DNA from: an uncultured Dysgonomonas sp.
Lineage (GTDB): Bacteria; Bacteroidota; Bacteroidia; Bacteroidales; Dysgonomonadaceae
Direction of reading: 5' to 3'
DNA: 64,000 bases
Assembly (NCBI RefSeq): GCF_934668725.1
Contig: NZ_CAKUOF010000003.1
Span: 62,001 to 126,000 of the forward strand
A model generated the notes under the pieces. That model ran no database searches and had not been told where the DNA came from. It saw only the letters and a program-made list of their open reading frames with translations. A program made the translations under genes and the position numbers. The stretch's first letter is position 1, and every line of letters starts with the position of its first letter. Below, in pieces: positions 1 through 9,443 of the stretch.

Positions 1-1399
1 ATATTACGAAAAAGTCATCTCCGGTTATCAAAAACTAGATGCAGCTCTTTCGACAGAGAAATCAGCCAAATGTATTTTGCTGCTGCTCTCTCTATCATTT
101 GGGATTCTTATCCTTTTGCTTAATATCATATACCCATTATATGCCGATGATTGGGGATATACTTTTATAACAGGATCTGAGTTAAGCCAAAAGATAACCG
201 GATTTTCTGATATACTAAATTCTCAATATCAACATTACTTCCTACATGGAGGAAGAACAATTGTACATATCATAGCAGAATCTCTGCTTCTCCTCAATGG
301 ATATTGGACTGATGTAATCAACTGCATTGCATATGTTTTATTTGCTTATATTATTTATAAGATTTCGAATCTTAATAAAAGAGCAAATCCGTCACTATTT
401 TTCTTTATCAATATTCTTATCTGGTTTTTCCAACCGGCTTTTGCTCAAACCATATTATGGATTACAGGAAGTGCTAACTATTTATGGGGAACATTAATTA
501 TTATATCGTTTCTATACTTTTTCTGCCAATCATTTATAAAAGAAGATAACAAGAACACTATCTATAAATGTATCATCTTTTTTCTTTTTGGTATTATTGC
601 CGGATGGACAAACGAAAATACAGCTATCGGTATGATAGTTCTGATATGCCTGTTAATGGCATATCTTAAGTATACACAAAAAAAGATTCCAGCATGGATG
701 ATTATCGGACTGGCAGGTGCTATTATTGGTTTTATAATCATGATTGCCGCCCCTGGAAATTACCTTAGATATGAGAATGTTATCGAAGGTAATACACTCC
801 TTCAACAATCGAAAGTGAAATTTTATTTATCCCGCTTACTTCCTGTAATAGGTGATTTTTATAAATTCGCCCTCCCTCTTGTTATGATATATTCATTGAC
901 ATTAGTTACTTATATTTATTTTGACAAAAAGCGGAATACAAGGGTCATATACCTATCGCTTTGTTTCTGTCTCGCCGGTCTAATGGCAGACTTAGCAATG
1001 GTAACTTCTCCTGAATTTCCACCACGAGCATGGTTTGGAATTATAACATTCTTCATTATTGCAATTGGAATTATATATGCTAACCTGAAAACAGATCATA
1101 TATACATATCAGTAATAAAAACACTTTTAATATTTTTCGCGTCCATATATTTCATACTGTCGTATCAAAGAGGCTTCAAAGATTTATATGCTATAAATAA
1201 AATATTCGAGAAGCGAGAACAGATCATAAATAAGCAACCCAATAAAACAGAGTTTGATTTTGTGACTCAAGAATCCATTAATCCTCAAACAGGATTTCCG
1301 ATGATAGATGAAATCCCATCTAAACCCAATCACTGGATCAATATGTTTTATCTGAGATACCACAATATCAAATCCTTTAAAATAGAATCCGACAAATAA
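1..1399 (+). CDS. Polytopic membrane protein, DUF6056-like, 5' end cut by window edge
   Basis: The reading frame is open from base 2 to the stop at 1397-1399 and has no stop before the left edge. The gene therefore starts outside the window, and the TTG at 77 is internal. The first visible residues are a soluble stretch of about 25 residues, followed by roughly ten hydrophobic segments. A YADDWGY motif sits just after the first membrane segment, followed by a region containing GGRT. This acidic loop after the first helix resembles DUF6056 and GT-C-type membrane glycosyltransferase-like proteins. That family assignment is from memory and the activity is unknown. The gene ends 15 bp before metH, so the two may be cotranscribed, although no functional link is evident. 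Confidence 0.7.
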   Translation, partial: YYEKVISGYQKLDAALSTEKSAKCILLLLSLSFGILILLLNIIYPLYADDWGYTFITGSELSQKITGFSDILNSQYQHYFLHGGRTIVHIIAESLLLLNGYWTDVINCIAYVLFAYIIYKISNLNKRANPSLFFFINILIWFFQPAFAQTILWITGSANYLWGTLIIISFLYFFCQSFIKEDNKNTIYKCIIFFLFGIIAGWTNENTAIGMIVLICLLMAYLKYTQKKIPAWMIIGLAGAIIGFIIMIAAPGNYLRYENVIEGNTLLQQSKVKFYLSRLLPVIGDFYKFALPLVMIYSLTLVTYIYFDKKRNTRVIYLSLCFCLAGLMADLAMVTSPEFPPRAWFGIITFFIIAIGIIYANLKTDHIYISVIKTLLIFFASIYFILSYQRGFKDLYAINKIFEKREQIINKQPNKTEFDFVTQESINPQTGFPMIDEIPSKPNHWINMFYLRYHNIKSFKIESDK

Positions 1400-1414
1400 A
1401 CAAGAATACTAATA

Positions 1415-4400
1415 ATGCCACAGATTAAAAATATACTAAAAGAAAGAATCCTTATATTGGATGGTGCCATGGGTACCATGATTCAGCGATATAAACTTAC
1501 CGAGGAAGATTTTCGTGGAGACAGGTTCAAAAATTCAACGACACTTCTTAAGGGTAATAATGATTTGCTATGCCTTACCCGTCCAGATGTTATTGAAGCT
1601 ATTCACTGTGAATATCTGGAAGCCGGGGCCGACATTATAGAGACAAACTCTTTTAATGCCAACTCCATATCTATGGACGACTATAATATGTCCGATTTGG
1701 TAAAGGAAATGAACATCGCAGCTGCTCGTCTGGCTCGTAAAGCTGCAGACGAATATACCAAACGTACGCCAGATAAACCGCGTTTTGTTGCAGGTTCAAT
1801 CGGTCCGACCAATAAGACTGCATCCATGAGTCCTAAAGTCGAAAATCCAATCTATCGCGCTGTTACTTTCGATGACCTTCATCAAGTGTACAAAGAGCAA
1901 ATAGAAGGCTTAATTGATGGTGGTGTAGATTTACTTTTGATAGAAACGATCTTTGACACGCTAAATGCAAAAGCTGCGCTCTTTGCAGCTGATGAAGTAC
2001 GTAGAGAAAGAAATATAGAGATACCTATCATGATTTCGGTAACGTTATCAGATAAAGGTGGACGTACCCTTTCAGGTCAAACAATAGGAGCTTTCTTAGC
2101 ATCAGTGAGTCATATCGATTTCCTTTCGATTGGTCTTAACTGTTCGTTCGGAGCATCCGATATGAAGCCTTTCTTAAAAGAATTGGGAAGACTTGCTCCA
2201 ACATCTGTTTCTGCATATCCTAATGCCGGATTACCTAACCAGTTTGGAGAATACGATGAGACTCCCGAAATTATGGCTAAGCAAATCAAAGAATATATAG
2301 ACGAAGGTCTTGTTAATATTCTGGGAGGATGCTGCGGAACTACTCCCGATCATATAGCCCAATATGTAAGTTTAGTAAAAGGAGCAACACCTCATAAGCC
2401 TGCCGAAAAGCCTAAGTATATGTGGCTTTCTGGTTTAGAGTTATTAGAAGCTAAACCTGAAATAAATTTCATAAATGTAGGAGAACGCTGTAATGTAGCA
2501 GGTTCTCGTAAATTTCTCCGTCTTATCAAAGAAGAGAAATACGAAGAAGCGTTAACTATTGCCCACCGACAAGTAGAGGACGGTGCTCAGATTCTTGATG
2601 TAAACATGGACGAAGGTCTACTCGATGGAGTAAAAGAAATGACTACTTTCCTTAATCTTGTAGCATCTGACCCCGATGTTTCACGTATTCCCGTAATGGT
2701 AGATTCTTCTAAATGGGAAGTATTGGAAGCCGGTCTTAAATGCCTGCAAGGTAAAGCTGTTGTAAACTCAATCTCTTTAAAAGGTGGTGAAGAAGAATTC
2801 CTTCGACAAGCGCGTATGATTAAAAAATATGGAGCAGCGGTTATCATAATGGCATTTGATGAAACAGGACAGGCTGACAGATTCGAGAGACGTATAGAGA
2901 TATGCGAACGGGCTTATAAACTACTCGTAAATGACGGATTCAATCCGATGGATATAATATTCGACCCCAACATATTAGCAATAGCTACAGGGATTGAAGA
3001 ACATAGAGGTTATGCTGTAGACTTTCTAAAAACTATTGAATGGATAAAAGCAAATTTACCTCATGCGAAAATAAGCGGAGGGGTTAGCAACCTCTCATTC
3101 TCGTTCCGTGGCAATGATTATATACGTGAAGCCATGCACTCGGTATTCCTTTATTATGCTATCCAAAAGGGTATGGATATGGGTATCGTGAATCCCGGAC
3201 AATCCGTTATATACGATGACATTCCCACAGATTTAAGAGACCTCATAGAAGATGTTATCTTCAATAGGAGAGAAGAGGCTACTGACGAGCTTATTGATTA
3301 TGCTGAACGCATCAAAAATGAGAAATCAAATCAGTCTGAGCAGAAAGTTGAAGAGTGGCGTAGTTATGAATTGGATCAACGTTTAGAATATGCTCTTATA
3401 AAAGGAATAAGCGACTTTATGGAGGAAGATTTAGAGGAAGCCCTAAAAGTATATCCTAAAGCCGTAGATATTATAGATAAGCCCCTAATGTCGGGAATGA
3501 ACAAAGTAGGTGATCTATTTGGTTCCGGAAAAATGTTCTTACCTCAAGTGGTAAAAACAGCACGTACAATGAAACGTGCTGTAGCTATACTTGAGCCGAC
3601 TCTTGAAGCGCAGAAAGATTCAAAATCTGTCTCTAACAGTGCGGGAAAACTGGTTATTGCAACTGTAAAAGGGGATGTTCACGATATTGGAAAAAACATT
3701 GTAGCTATCATTCTGGCTTGTAATAATTATGAGGTTATTGACCTTGGAGTAATGGTTCCACCGGAAGTAATTATTCAAAAGGTAATAGAGGAACAACCCG
3801 ATATATTATGTCTTAGCGGACTTATCACGCCATCTCTGGAAGAAATGAGTATCGTAGCTCATGAGATGGAAAAAGCAGGATTCACCATCCCTCTGATGAT
3901 TGGAGGAGCTACTACATCTAAGTTGCATACAGCGATCAAGATTGACCCCAAATATAACAATGGATCGGTAGTATATGTGAAAGATGCTTCGCAAGCACCG
4001 TCTGCTGTTGCAAAATTGATTAATCCGGCTTCTAAAGAGTCTTTTATTCAGGAAATAAGAGACGAGTATCAAGATCTGAGAGATTCTATGGAAAGCAAGA
4101 AGGTAGAACTTCTTCCTATTAATGAAGCCATAAAGGACTCATTTAAAGTCGATTGGGAAAACTATACCCCTTCAACTCCAAATAAGCTGGGTCGTCATGT
4201 TATTCCTCATATTCCAATAGAAGATATCCTACCTTATATCGACTGGAAATTCTTCTTCCACTCATGGAATCTTTCTGCACGCTATCATACGGTACAACAT
4301 TTAGATGGTTGTCCAAGCTGCGATGCCGAATGGTTAAACTCTTTCCCTGAAAAAGAAAAGGAAAAGGCACAGGAAGGAATGAGCCTGTATCGTGATGCTA

Positions 4401-5107
4401 AAAAAATGTTGGATCATCTTATTTTTACAAAAGCTGAGTATATAAAGGCTGTATATGCAATTCATGAGGCTTATGTAGATAATGAATGTATTTATATCAA
4501 TGGAATTTGCTTCCCGATGTTGAGACAACAAAAGAAAAATGATAAGGGTATATATCTTTCTCTTTGCGATTTTGTCCTTCCTAAGGATAGTGGTAAAAAA
4601 GACTATGTAGCCGGATTCACTGCTACTGCAGGAGTAGGCTCTAATGAGTTACTTAGCAAATACGAGCACGAAGGAGACGAGTACAGTGTATTGCTCCTCA
4701 AATCAGTTTTAGACCGCTTGGCTGAGGCTACAACTGAGTACCTGCATGCTAAAATAAGAAAAGAATATTGGGGATTTGCTCCCGATGAAAATATTACAAT
4801 AGATCAAATGTTTTCGTTAAAATATCAAGGTATCCGCCCGGCTGTAGGATATCCTTCGATACCCGATCAGTCTATCAATTTCCTTTTGAACAGTGATTTG
4901 TTACAATCCAATGAGATAGGTGTTGAGTTGACTGAAAATGGGGTCATGCTACCTAACGCTTCGGTAAGTGGGCTTATTTTCGCTCATCCTCAATCTAGAT
5001 ATTTTAATATCGGGCAAATTTCAGAAGAACAAGCTGAAAATTATATAGAACGCAGAGGTGAAAAAGCCGAACTAACCAGAAAATTTCTGGCTGCTAATAT
5101 GATGTAA
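1415..5107 (+). CDS. metH: Cobalamin-dependent methionine synthase MetH
   Basis: A full-length (1230 aa) MetH, which transfers the methyl group of methyltetrahydrofolate to homocysteine through cobalamin in the cytosol. The domains are in the usual order. The N-terminal homocysteine barrel opens with DGAMGTMIQ, and its zinc-ligand cysteines are at about C243, C306 and C307 (LNCSFG and GGCCGTTP). The pterin-binding barrel follows. The B12 cap and Rossmann domain carry the cobalamin signature D754-x-H756-x-x-G759. The C-terminal activation domain contains RPAVGYPS. The length matches the E. coli enzyme (1227 aa), so nothing is missing. The gene lies 15 bp after the preceding membrane-protein gene, and that gap leaves no room for a riboswitch. 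It ends at a strong terminator shared with the convergent yqeY. Confidence 0.97.
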   Translation: MPQIKNILKERILILDGAMGTMIQRYKLTEEDFRGDRFKNSTTLLKGNNDLLCLTRPDVIEAIHCEYLEAGADIIETNSFNANSISMDDYNMSDLVKEMNIAAARLARKAADEYTKRTPDKPRFVAGSIGPTNKTASMSPKVENPIYRAVTFDDLHQVYKEQIEGLIDGGVDLLLIETIFDTLNAKAALFAADEVRRERNIEIPIMISVTLSDKGGRTLSGQTIGAFLASVSHIDFLSIGLNCSFGASDMKPFLKELGRLAPTSVSAYPNAGLPNQFGEYDETPEIMAKQIKEYIDEGLVNILGGCCGTTPDHIAQYVSLVKGATPHKPAEKPKYMWLSGLELLEAKPEINFINVGERCNVAGSRKFLRLIKEEKYEEALTIAHRQVEDGAQILDVNMDEGLLDGVKEMTTFLNLVASDPDVSRIPVMVDSSKWEVLEAGLKCLQGKAVVNSISLKGGEEEFLRQARMIKKYGAAVIIMAFDETGQADRFERRIEICERAYKLLVNDGFNPMDIIFDPNILAIATGIEEHRGYAVDFLKTIEWIKANLPHAKISGGVSNLSFSFRGNDYIREAMHSVFLYYAIQKGMDMGIVNPGQSVIYDDIPTDLRDLIEDVIFNRREEATDELIDYAERIKNEKSNQSEQKVEEWRSYELDQRLEYALIKGISDFMEEDLEEALKVYPKAVDIIDKPLMSGMNKVGDLFGSGKMFLPQVVKTARTMKRAVAILEPTLEAQKDSKSVSNSAGKLVIATVKGDVHDIGKNIVAIILACNNYEVIDLGVMVPPEVIIQKVIEEQPDILCLSGLITPSLEEMSIVAHEMEKAGFTIPLMIGGATTSKLHTAIKIDPKYNNGSVVYVKDASQAPSAVAKLINPASKESFIQEIRDEYQDLRDSMESKKVELLPINEAIKDSFKVDWENYTPSTPNKLGRHVIPHIPIEDILPYIDWKFFFHSWNLSARYHTVQHLDGCPSCDAEWLNSFPEKEKEKAQEGMSLYRDAKKMLDHLIFTKAEYIKAVYAIHEAYVDNECIYINGICFPMLRQQKKNDKGIYLSLCDFVLPKDSGKKDYVAGFTATAGVGSNELLSKYEHEGDEYSVLLLKSVLDRLAEATTEYLHAKIRKEYWGFAPDENITIDQMFSLKYQGIRPAVGYPSIPDQSINFLLNSDLLQSNEIGVELTENGVMLPNASVSGLIFAHPQSRYFNIGQISEEQAENYIERRGEKAELTRKFLAANMM

Positions 5108-5151
5108 AAATATACTGGCAATAATAATTCTATATGCCACATAAAAAGCAG

Positions 5152-5184
5152 AAGAGCCGATGAGTATAATACTCATCGGCTCTT
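5152..5184. terminator. Bidirectional intrinsic terminator between metH and yqeY
   Basis: A perfect 16-bp inverted repeat (5152-5167 and 5169-5184) has only one central base and is followed by TTTTT on the plus strand. It lies between the convergent metH and yqeY and probably ends both transcripts, including the whole minus-strand dcw operon. Confidence 0.9.
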
Positions 5185-5209
5185 TTTATACTTTAGTTAT
5201 TATCCTATT

Positions 5210-5659
5210 TCAGGATAATAATTTCTTTACCGTATCTGAAATTGCTTTTCCTGGAGCTAGCCCTGCTAATTGTTTTGTAGCAACACCCATTACCTTTCCC
5301 ATATCGGCAGCACTTGCAGCACCAACCGAAGCTATAATTTCTTTCAATTTAGCTTCTAACTCTTGCTCCGACAATTGTTTTGGTAAATAGTGTTCTAATA
5401 CCGCTATTTCAGCCAATTCTTTTTCAGCCAATTCGGGGCGATCTTGTGACTTATAAATATCGGCACTGTCTCTTCTTTGCTTTACCATTTTTTGAAGAAT
5501 TTTAATAGCTGCGTCATCAGCCAATTCTCCATCACCGCCTTTAGCTGTCTTTGCTTCAATAAACTCTTTTTTTGCGCCACGCAATGCTTCTAATTTGATT
5601 TTATCTTTAGCACGCATTGCATCTTTAATATCTTCACTTACTCTTTCAAACAAGTCCAT
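5210..5659 (-). CDS. yqeY: GatB/YqeY domain protein
   Basis: This 149-aa protein begins MDLFERVSEDIKDAMRAKD and matches the small stand-alone YqeY family. The family resembles the helical C-terminal domain of GatB, the aspartyl/glutamyl-tRNA amidotransferase subunit, and is thought to bind tRNA or act in tRNA metabolism; its exact role is not known. The sequence is mostly charged and helical, with no membrane segment. The gene lies 65 bp downstream of ftsZ on the same strand with no terminator in between. It is therefore likely the last gene of the dcw transcript, which ends at the hairpin at 5152-5184. Confidence 0.9.
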   Translation of the reverse strand: MDLFERVSEDIKDAMRAKDKIKLEALRGAKKEFIEAKTAKGGDGELADDAAIKILQKMVKQRRDSADIYKSQDRPELAEKELAEIAVLEHYLPKQLSEQELEAKLKEIIASVGAASAADMGKVMGVATKQLAGLAPGKAISDTVKKLLS

Positions 5660-5724
5660 ATCTCGTTCTATTTTTTGTTGTAAATTATTCTCTATATTGT
5701 TTTATTCCAAAATGAAGCGACCCC

Positions 5725-7017
5725 TTAATTAAATAAATCTGTCGATTTTTTGGATTCGGGTCTATAATCATTAGGATTAAAATCTTCCCCTCTTTTAAAA
5801 ACAGGAGTATTTTCTAATGCTTCAACTATCTTATCGTCATCCAGCTCCTCCGTAGATAAGATAATCGGACGAGGAGTAAAGAAGGATCTCACATCCATTG
5901 TCTTAACACCATCTTTTCCATAATGTTGCTCAATCATAGTGTTGATACGGCGTTTTTCTTCTTCCTCTTTGATGAAACGTTCTTCTTCTAAACGTTGCTC
6001 CTCCTCAGTCATTTCTTTCAAATGATCTCCGATACCGGGTATACTCGACATACCGAAACCTGTAGCCAATAAAGTGATCTTGACCTTACTTCCTAGACTT
6101 TCTTCTGTAGCAGTACCCCAGATAACTTCAATTTCAGGACCAAAACGTTTCATAAACTCAGATACCGACTCCATCTCTTCAACAATAAGCGGAGTATTTT
6201 CTCCTGCATAAATATTGAATAATATCTTTTTTGCCTTGAAGACATCATTATTGTTTAATAATGGTGAATGCAATGCATTTCTAATAGCTTCTTCTACTCT
6301 ATTCTCTCCCTCTCCGATTCCGCTACTCATAATTGCAACACCACCATCTTTTAAAATGGTTTTAACATCGGCAAAGTCGAGATTAATATGACCATGCACA
6401 GTTATAATCTCAGCTATACCTTTTGCTGCTATTGCCAGCGTATCATCAGCTTTGGCAAAGGCATTGGGGATAGTCAGATCCGAATATATATCAATCAGAC
6501 GCTCATTGTTTATTACCAGCAAAGCATCGACATTCTGGGCAATATCTTCTACACCTCTAAGAGCCTGAATTATTTTTTTACGACCTTCGAATACAAATGG
6601 GATGGTAACAATACCAACAGTAAGAATATTCATATCCTTTGCAATACGGGCTACAACAGGGGCTGCACCGGTTCCGGTTCCCCCTCCCATACCTGCAGTG
6701 ATAAATACCATCTTGGTACCATCTCCTAAAAGCTCCTGAATATCCTGACGGCTTTCTTCTGCCGCAGCCTTAGCTACTTCGGGACGGTTACCTGCTCCAA
6801 GACCTTCGGTTGTACGTCGCCCAAGTTGAACTCGAGTTTCGACTGGAGACTCATGTAATGCCTGATTATCTGTATTGCAGAGAGCAAACGATACGTCATG
6901 TATTCCCTCATTATACATATGATTCACGGCATTTCCACCACCACCACCTACGCCTATCACTTTGATAATCGTCTGTGTTTTGCGCGGAAACTGAAATTCT
7001 AATATCTCGTCATTCAT
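5725..7017 (-). CDS. ftsZ: Cell division GTPase FtsZ
   Basis: The tubulin-like GTPase polymerises into the cytokinetic ring at midcell. The N-terminal nucleotide-binding domain has VIGVGGGGGNAVN near residues 20-33 and the tubulin signature GGGTGTG at 111-117. After the C-terminal GTPase-activating domain (about residue 320) comes a linker rich in E, K and R, starting with a Glu-rich stretch. The short tail ends RPESKKSTDLFN and is probably the peptide that binds FtsA. At 430 aa it is slightly longer than the E. coli protein, as expected for Bacteroidota. It lies downstream of ftsA with about 100 bp between them. Confidence 0.98.
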   Translation of the reverse strand: MNDEILEFQFPRKTQTIIKVIGVGGGGGNAVNHMYNEGIHDVSFALCNTDNQALHESPVETRVQLGRRTTEGLGAGNRPEVAKAAAEESRQDIQELLGDGTKMVFITAGMGGGTGTGAAPVVARIAKDMNILTVGIVTIPFVFEGRKKIIQALRGVEDIAQNVDALLVINNERLIDIYSDLTIPNAFAKADDTLAIAAKGIAEIITVHGHINLDFADVKTILKDGGVAIMSSGIGEGENRVEEAIRNALHSPLLNNNDVFKAKKILFNIYAGENTPLIVEEMESVSEFMKRFGPEIEVIWGTATEESLGSKVKITLLATGFGMSSIPGIGDHLKEMTEEEQRLEEERFIKEEEEKRRINTMIEQHYGKDGVKTMDVRSFFTPRPIILSTEELDDDKIVEALENTPVFKRGEDFNPNDYRPESKKSTDLFN

Positions 7018-7116
7018 ATAGCGTATCTTCTTTTTTTATTGGAATAGTTGACTATTAAACAAGCTAATCAATAAACAAACACTGTTAATCGGTTAACTTG
7101 TAAACAGTATTTATTT

Positions 7117-8526
7117 TTAATCTTCGTCTTTAAACATGGTTCCTCCCAAGTTCTGAATTTTCCCGAAGAAATCAAAAAGACCCGGTGATTTTTTATCCTT
7201 CACTTTTTTTGTTTTTTTAGGTCTTTCTTCGTATTCCGGTTCTTCTTCCTCTTCGTATTCGTATTCATCATTTTCAACAACAGGTTGTTCATGATGTGCA
7301 GAAGCATTTTGGCTTCTTTCAGCAGACTCCGAATAACTTCCACTTTGTGCATCGAGTGGACGAGGACGATTGATGTAATCTACTTTAGGAGCTTCCACCT
7401 TCTCGCAATTTTCATTTGCAAAGAGTAATAATCCTAAACACTGTGCATAAGCCGGATTTTGTAATAAATCGGCAGCATTATTAATATATAAACGCTTGGC
7501 TGCACCTTTTTTAACAGGCATTTGTGCTTTTTCTTCCAAAAACTCCGGTAAGCCTGTCAATTGAGAAGCTCCGCCGACTATTATTATTCCGGCATCCAGT
7601 TTACCTGCATAACCCGATTCTTTTATCTGGTTGAGAATATTTAAAATAATCTCTTCCTGACGAAGCTGGATTACCTTATTTAATTCTTTTACATCAACTT
7701 CCGAATTATTTGATGAGTTGGCTTGTTTATTCTTATCCTTACCTACCCTTCCATATTTTATTTTATATGCCTCGGCAGCTGTATCTATAAAGCCAAGTTC
7801 TTTTACATCCTTGGAGATAGTACGTCCACCAAATGGTATAACAGCCATATAACGCAATAAACCTTCTTTGTATATAGACAGTGTAGTTGTACCCGCACCA
7901 AAATCAACAAGAGCACAACCAGCCTGCTTATCAGTTTCATCAAGGACAATTGCACCTGCGGCAACCGGTCCGACAATAAAGCCGGCTATATCTAACTGAT
8001 TTTTATCGGTTATACATTTGATTAAGTTACTTTTAATATTGGGACGACCTACTATAAGACGGTAACGCCCTTCTACTAAGGTAGCCATCTTTCCGATAGG
8101 ATCTTCCTCCGGATGACCGTCCAAAAATATTTCGGGAGCAACAACACTATAATTTGTCAAAAAATCAGGTTTATTCTGACGGGCTTGTTGTTCCATTTGG
8201 TCTATCACCGCAAACGAAACTTCCGACTCGTCTATAAGATCCTTTGTTAAAGTATATTCTATTGCACGTAAAGATTTTCCGGCAACCGACACGTATATTT
8301 TTCCTATTTTACGACCCGACTTGTTTTCTAACAAGTTTATCAACTTCTTTATTTTTCCTGCCGCTTCATCTATATTGTAAACCACTCCGTGTTTTACGCA
8401 ATTATCAGATGGGATAGATTCTGATGCGAGAATAGATATCACTCCCTGCTCATTTTTCCGTCCTAACAATCCTACAATTTTCGAAGTCCCTAAGTCGATA
8501 CCGACAATAAAACCTGATTGTTCCAT
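7117..8526 (-). CDS. ftsA: Cell division protein FtsA
   Basis: This actin-fold ATPase tethers FtsZ filaments to the inner face of the membrane. The N-terminus GIDLGTSKIVGL is the phosphate-1 loop, and VDFGAGTTTLSIY and IIIVGGASQLTGL are the later actin-family motifs. The SHS2/1C insertion is present. Residues from about 385 form a disordered tail with a run of Glu and Tyr. The protein then ends in a Lys-rich segment and an amphipathic stretch, GLFDFFGKIQNLGG, which is the likely membrane-targeting helix. At 469 aa it is longer than the proteobacterial protein because of this tail. The upstream spacer carries one copy of the repeated palindrome described for 8547-8557. Confidence 0.96.
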   Translation of the reverse strand: MEQSGFIVGIDLGTSKIVGLLGRKNEQGVISILASESIPSDNCVKHGVVYNIDEAAGKIKKLINLLENKSGRKIGKIYVSVAGKSLRAIEYTLTKDLIDESEVSFAVIDQMEQQARQNKPDFLTNYSVVAPEIFLDGHPEEDPIGKMATLVEGRYRLIVGRPNIKSNLIKCITDKNQLDIAGFIVGPVAAGAIVLDETDKQAGCALVDFGAGTTTLSIYKEGLLRYMAVIPFGGRTISKDVKELGFIDTAAEAYKIKYGRVGKDKNKQANSSNNSEVDVKELNKVIQLRQEEIILNILNQIKESGYAGKLDAGIIIVGGASQLTGLPEFLEEKAQMPVKKGAAKRLYINNAADLLQNPAYAQCLGLLLFANENCEKVEAPKVDYINRPRPLDAQSGSYSESAERSQNASAHHEQPVVENDEYEYEEEEEPEYEERPKKTKKVKDKKSPGLFDFFGKIQNLGGTMFKDED

Positions 8527-8546
8527 ATCTTCTTTTCCTGTATTAA

Positions 8547-8557
8547 GGCCTTAGACC
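8547..8557 (-). promoter_or_regulatory. Recurrent palindrome upstream of ftsA (variant copy)
   Basis: In the direction of ftsA this reads GGTCTAAGGCC followed by TTAA, matching the window-wide consensus GGTCTNAGNCCTYA. It ends 20 nt before the ftsA start codon, in the 165-bp ftsQ-ftsA spacer. This position appears to lie inside a long operon, so the element may act on RNA and not only at a promoter. Its function is unknown. Confidence 0.55.
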
Positions 8558-8691
8558 TATTATAATCCTCTGGCAAGTACAACAATCCTAGTCTTTTTTA
8601 CAACTTAAAACAGATCATTAAATACTTTTATTTTTCTATATAAATACTAAACGTTCTTTTCTTCGAATTATTTAGTATTAAACTTTTATAT

Positions 8692-9426
8692 TCAACGCTT
8701 TGTACCTACGACTTGTTTGTCGTATTTCAAATTTATTTTTGTATATCTATTCCATCCTGTAGCAGGCAAGGCCTGAGTATAGAATTTTTTGAGACGATCA
8801 AGCTTTGACTCAACGTTGTCTAACTTTCCCATAAGTACCTCCTGATTACCGATACGGGTTATTAAAGTTACTTCATCTTTGGGCTGAACAACAATCTGTT
8901 CGATCTGAGCATTCCAAAATTCATCTTTACACAAAAATAGTGCAAATTTATATAAGTCGGTCTTTGCAAGCTCATCTTTTATTTCACCCGTAGCAATCGG
9001 TAAGTATGCTGTATTATGACTCGAGAGGGGCATTTTCTCTCCATCCTTATCAATATAGTAACTTTCTCCTGCTGAAGGAATTACTCTAAGAATAGGAATC
9101 CGTTCAATAATAACGGCTCTTATCCCGCCCCCACTAGTTATAAAAACTTCTGCCGATTTAATCAGTTTATTAGACAATAGAGCCTCCTGTATAGCTAAAG
9201 TATTAACTTCTTTTAGTTGTTTTCCGTAAGGATTTAAGCCTTTCGAATCTATATCTTTCTCCAGATCGGCTATCTCTATAAATCGGTCTGTATCTTCATT
9301 GTTTACCACAATCTCAAATTGATTGCATATCTTATCTTGTGGCTTTTTCTCAAAAAAGAAAGCCGCAAAAATCAGGTATCCACCTAATAAACATAATCCG
9401 ATAATAACTAATATTTTCTTTACCAT
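8692..9426 (-). CDS. ftsQ: Cell division protein FtsQ
   Basis: This bitopic divisome protein has a short cytoplasmic start (MVKK), one membrane helix at about residues 4-26, and a periplasmic part. The periplasmic part resembles a POTRA plus beta domain, with the recognisable phrase VFITSGGGIRAVIIERIPILRV near 95-120 and YYIDKDGEKMPL after it. In the family it links FtsL/FtsB to the late division machinery. At 244 aa it is of normal size for Bacteroidota. It sits in the conserved order murC-ftsQ-ftsA, 17 bp after murC. Sequence conservation of FtsQ is low, so the call rests on topology, these motifs and synteny. Confidence 0.92.
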   Translation of the reverse strand: MVKKILVIIGLCLLGGYLIFAAFFFEKKPQDKICNQFEIVVNNEDTDRFIEIADLEKDIDSKGLNPYGKQLKEVNTLAIQEALLSNKLIKSAEVFITSGGGIRAVIIERIPILRVIPSAGESYYIDKDGEKMPLSSHNTAYLPIATGEIKDELAKTDLYKFALFLCKDEFWNAQIEQIVVQPKDEVTLITRIGNQEVLMGKLDNVESKLDRLKKFYTQALPATGWNRYTKINLKYDKQVVGTKR

Positions 9427-9443
9427 TCAGTATCTTAAATCTT

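Noticed and set aside
77..1399. A complete 440-aa gene starting at 77
   Set aside because: The codon at 77 is TTG and the frame stays open back to base 2, so the gene is truncated by the window edge.
1400..1414. A cobalamin or SAM riboswitch upstream of metH
   Set aside because: The gap to the preceding gene is only 15 bp, and no riboswitch fold fits.
2587..2847. Minus-strand ORF inside metH
   Set aside because: Shadow of metH; no homology pattern, start signal or promoter of its own. The other antisense ORFs in this window were treated the same way.
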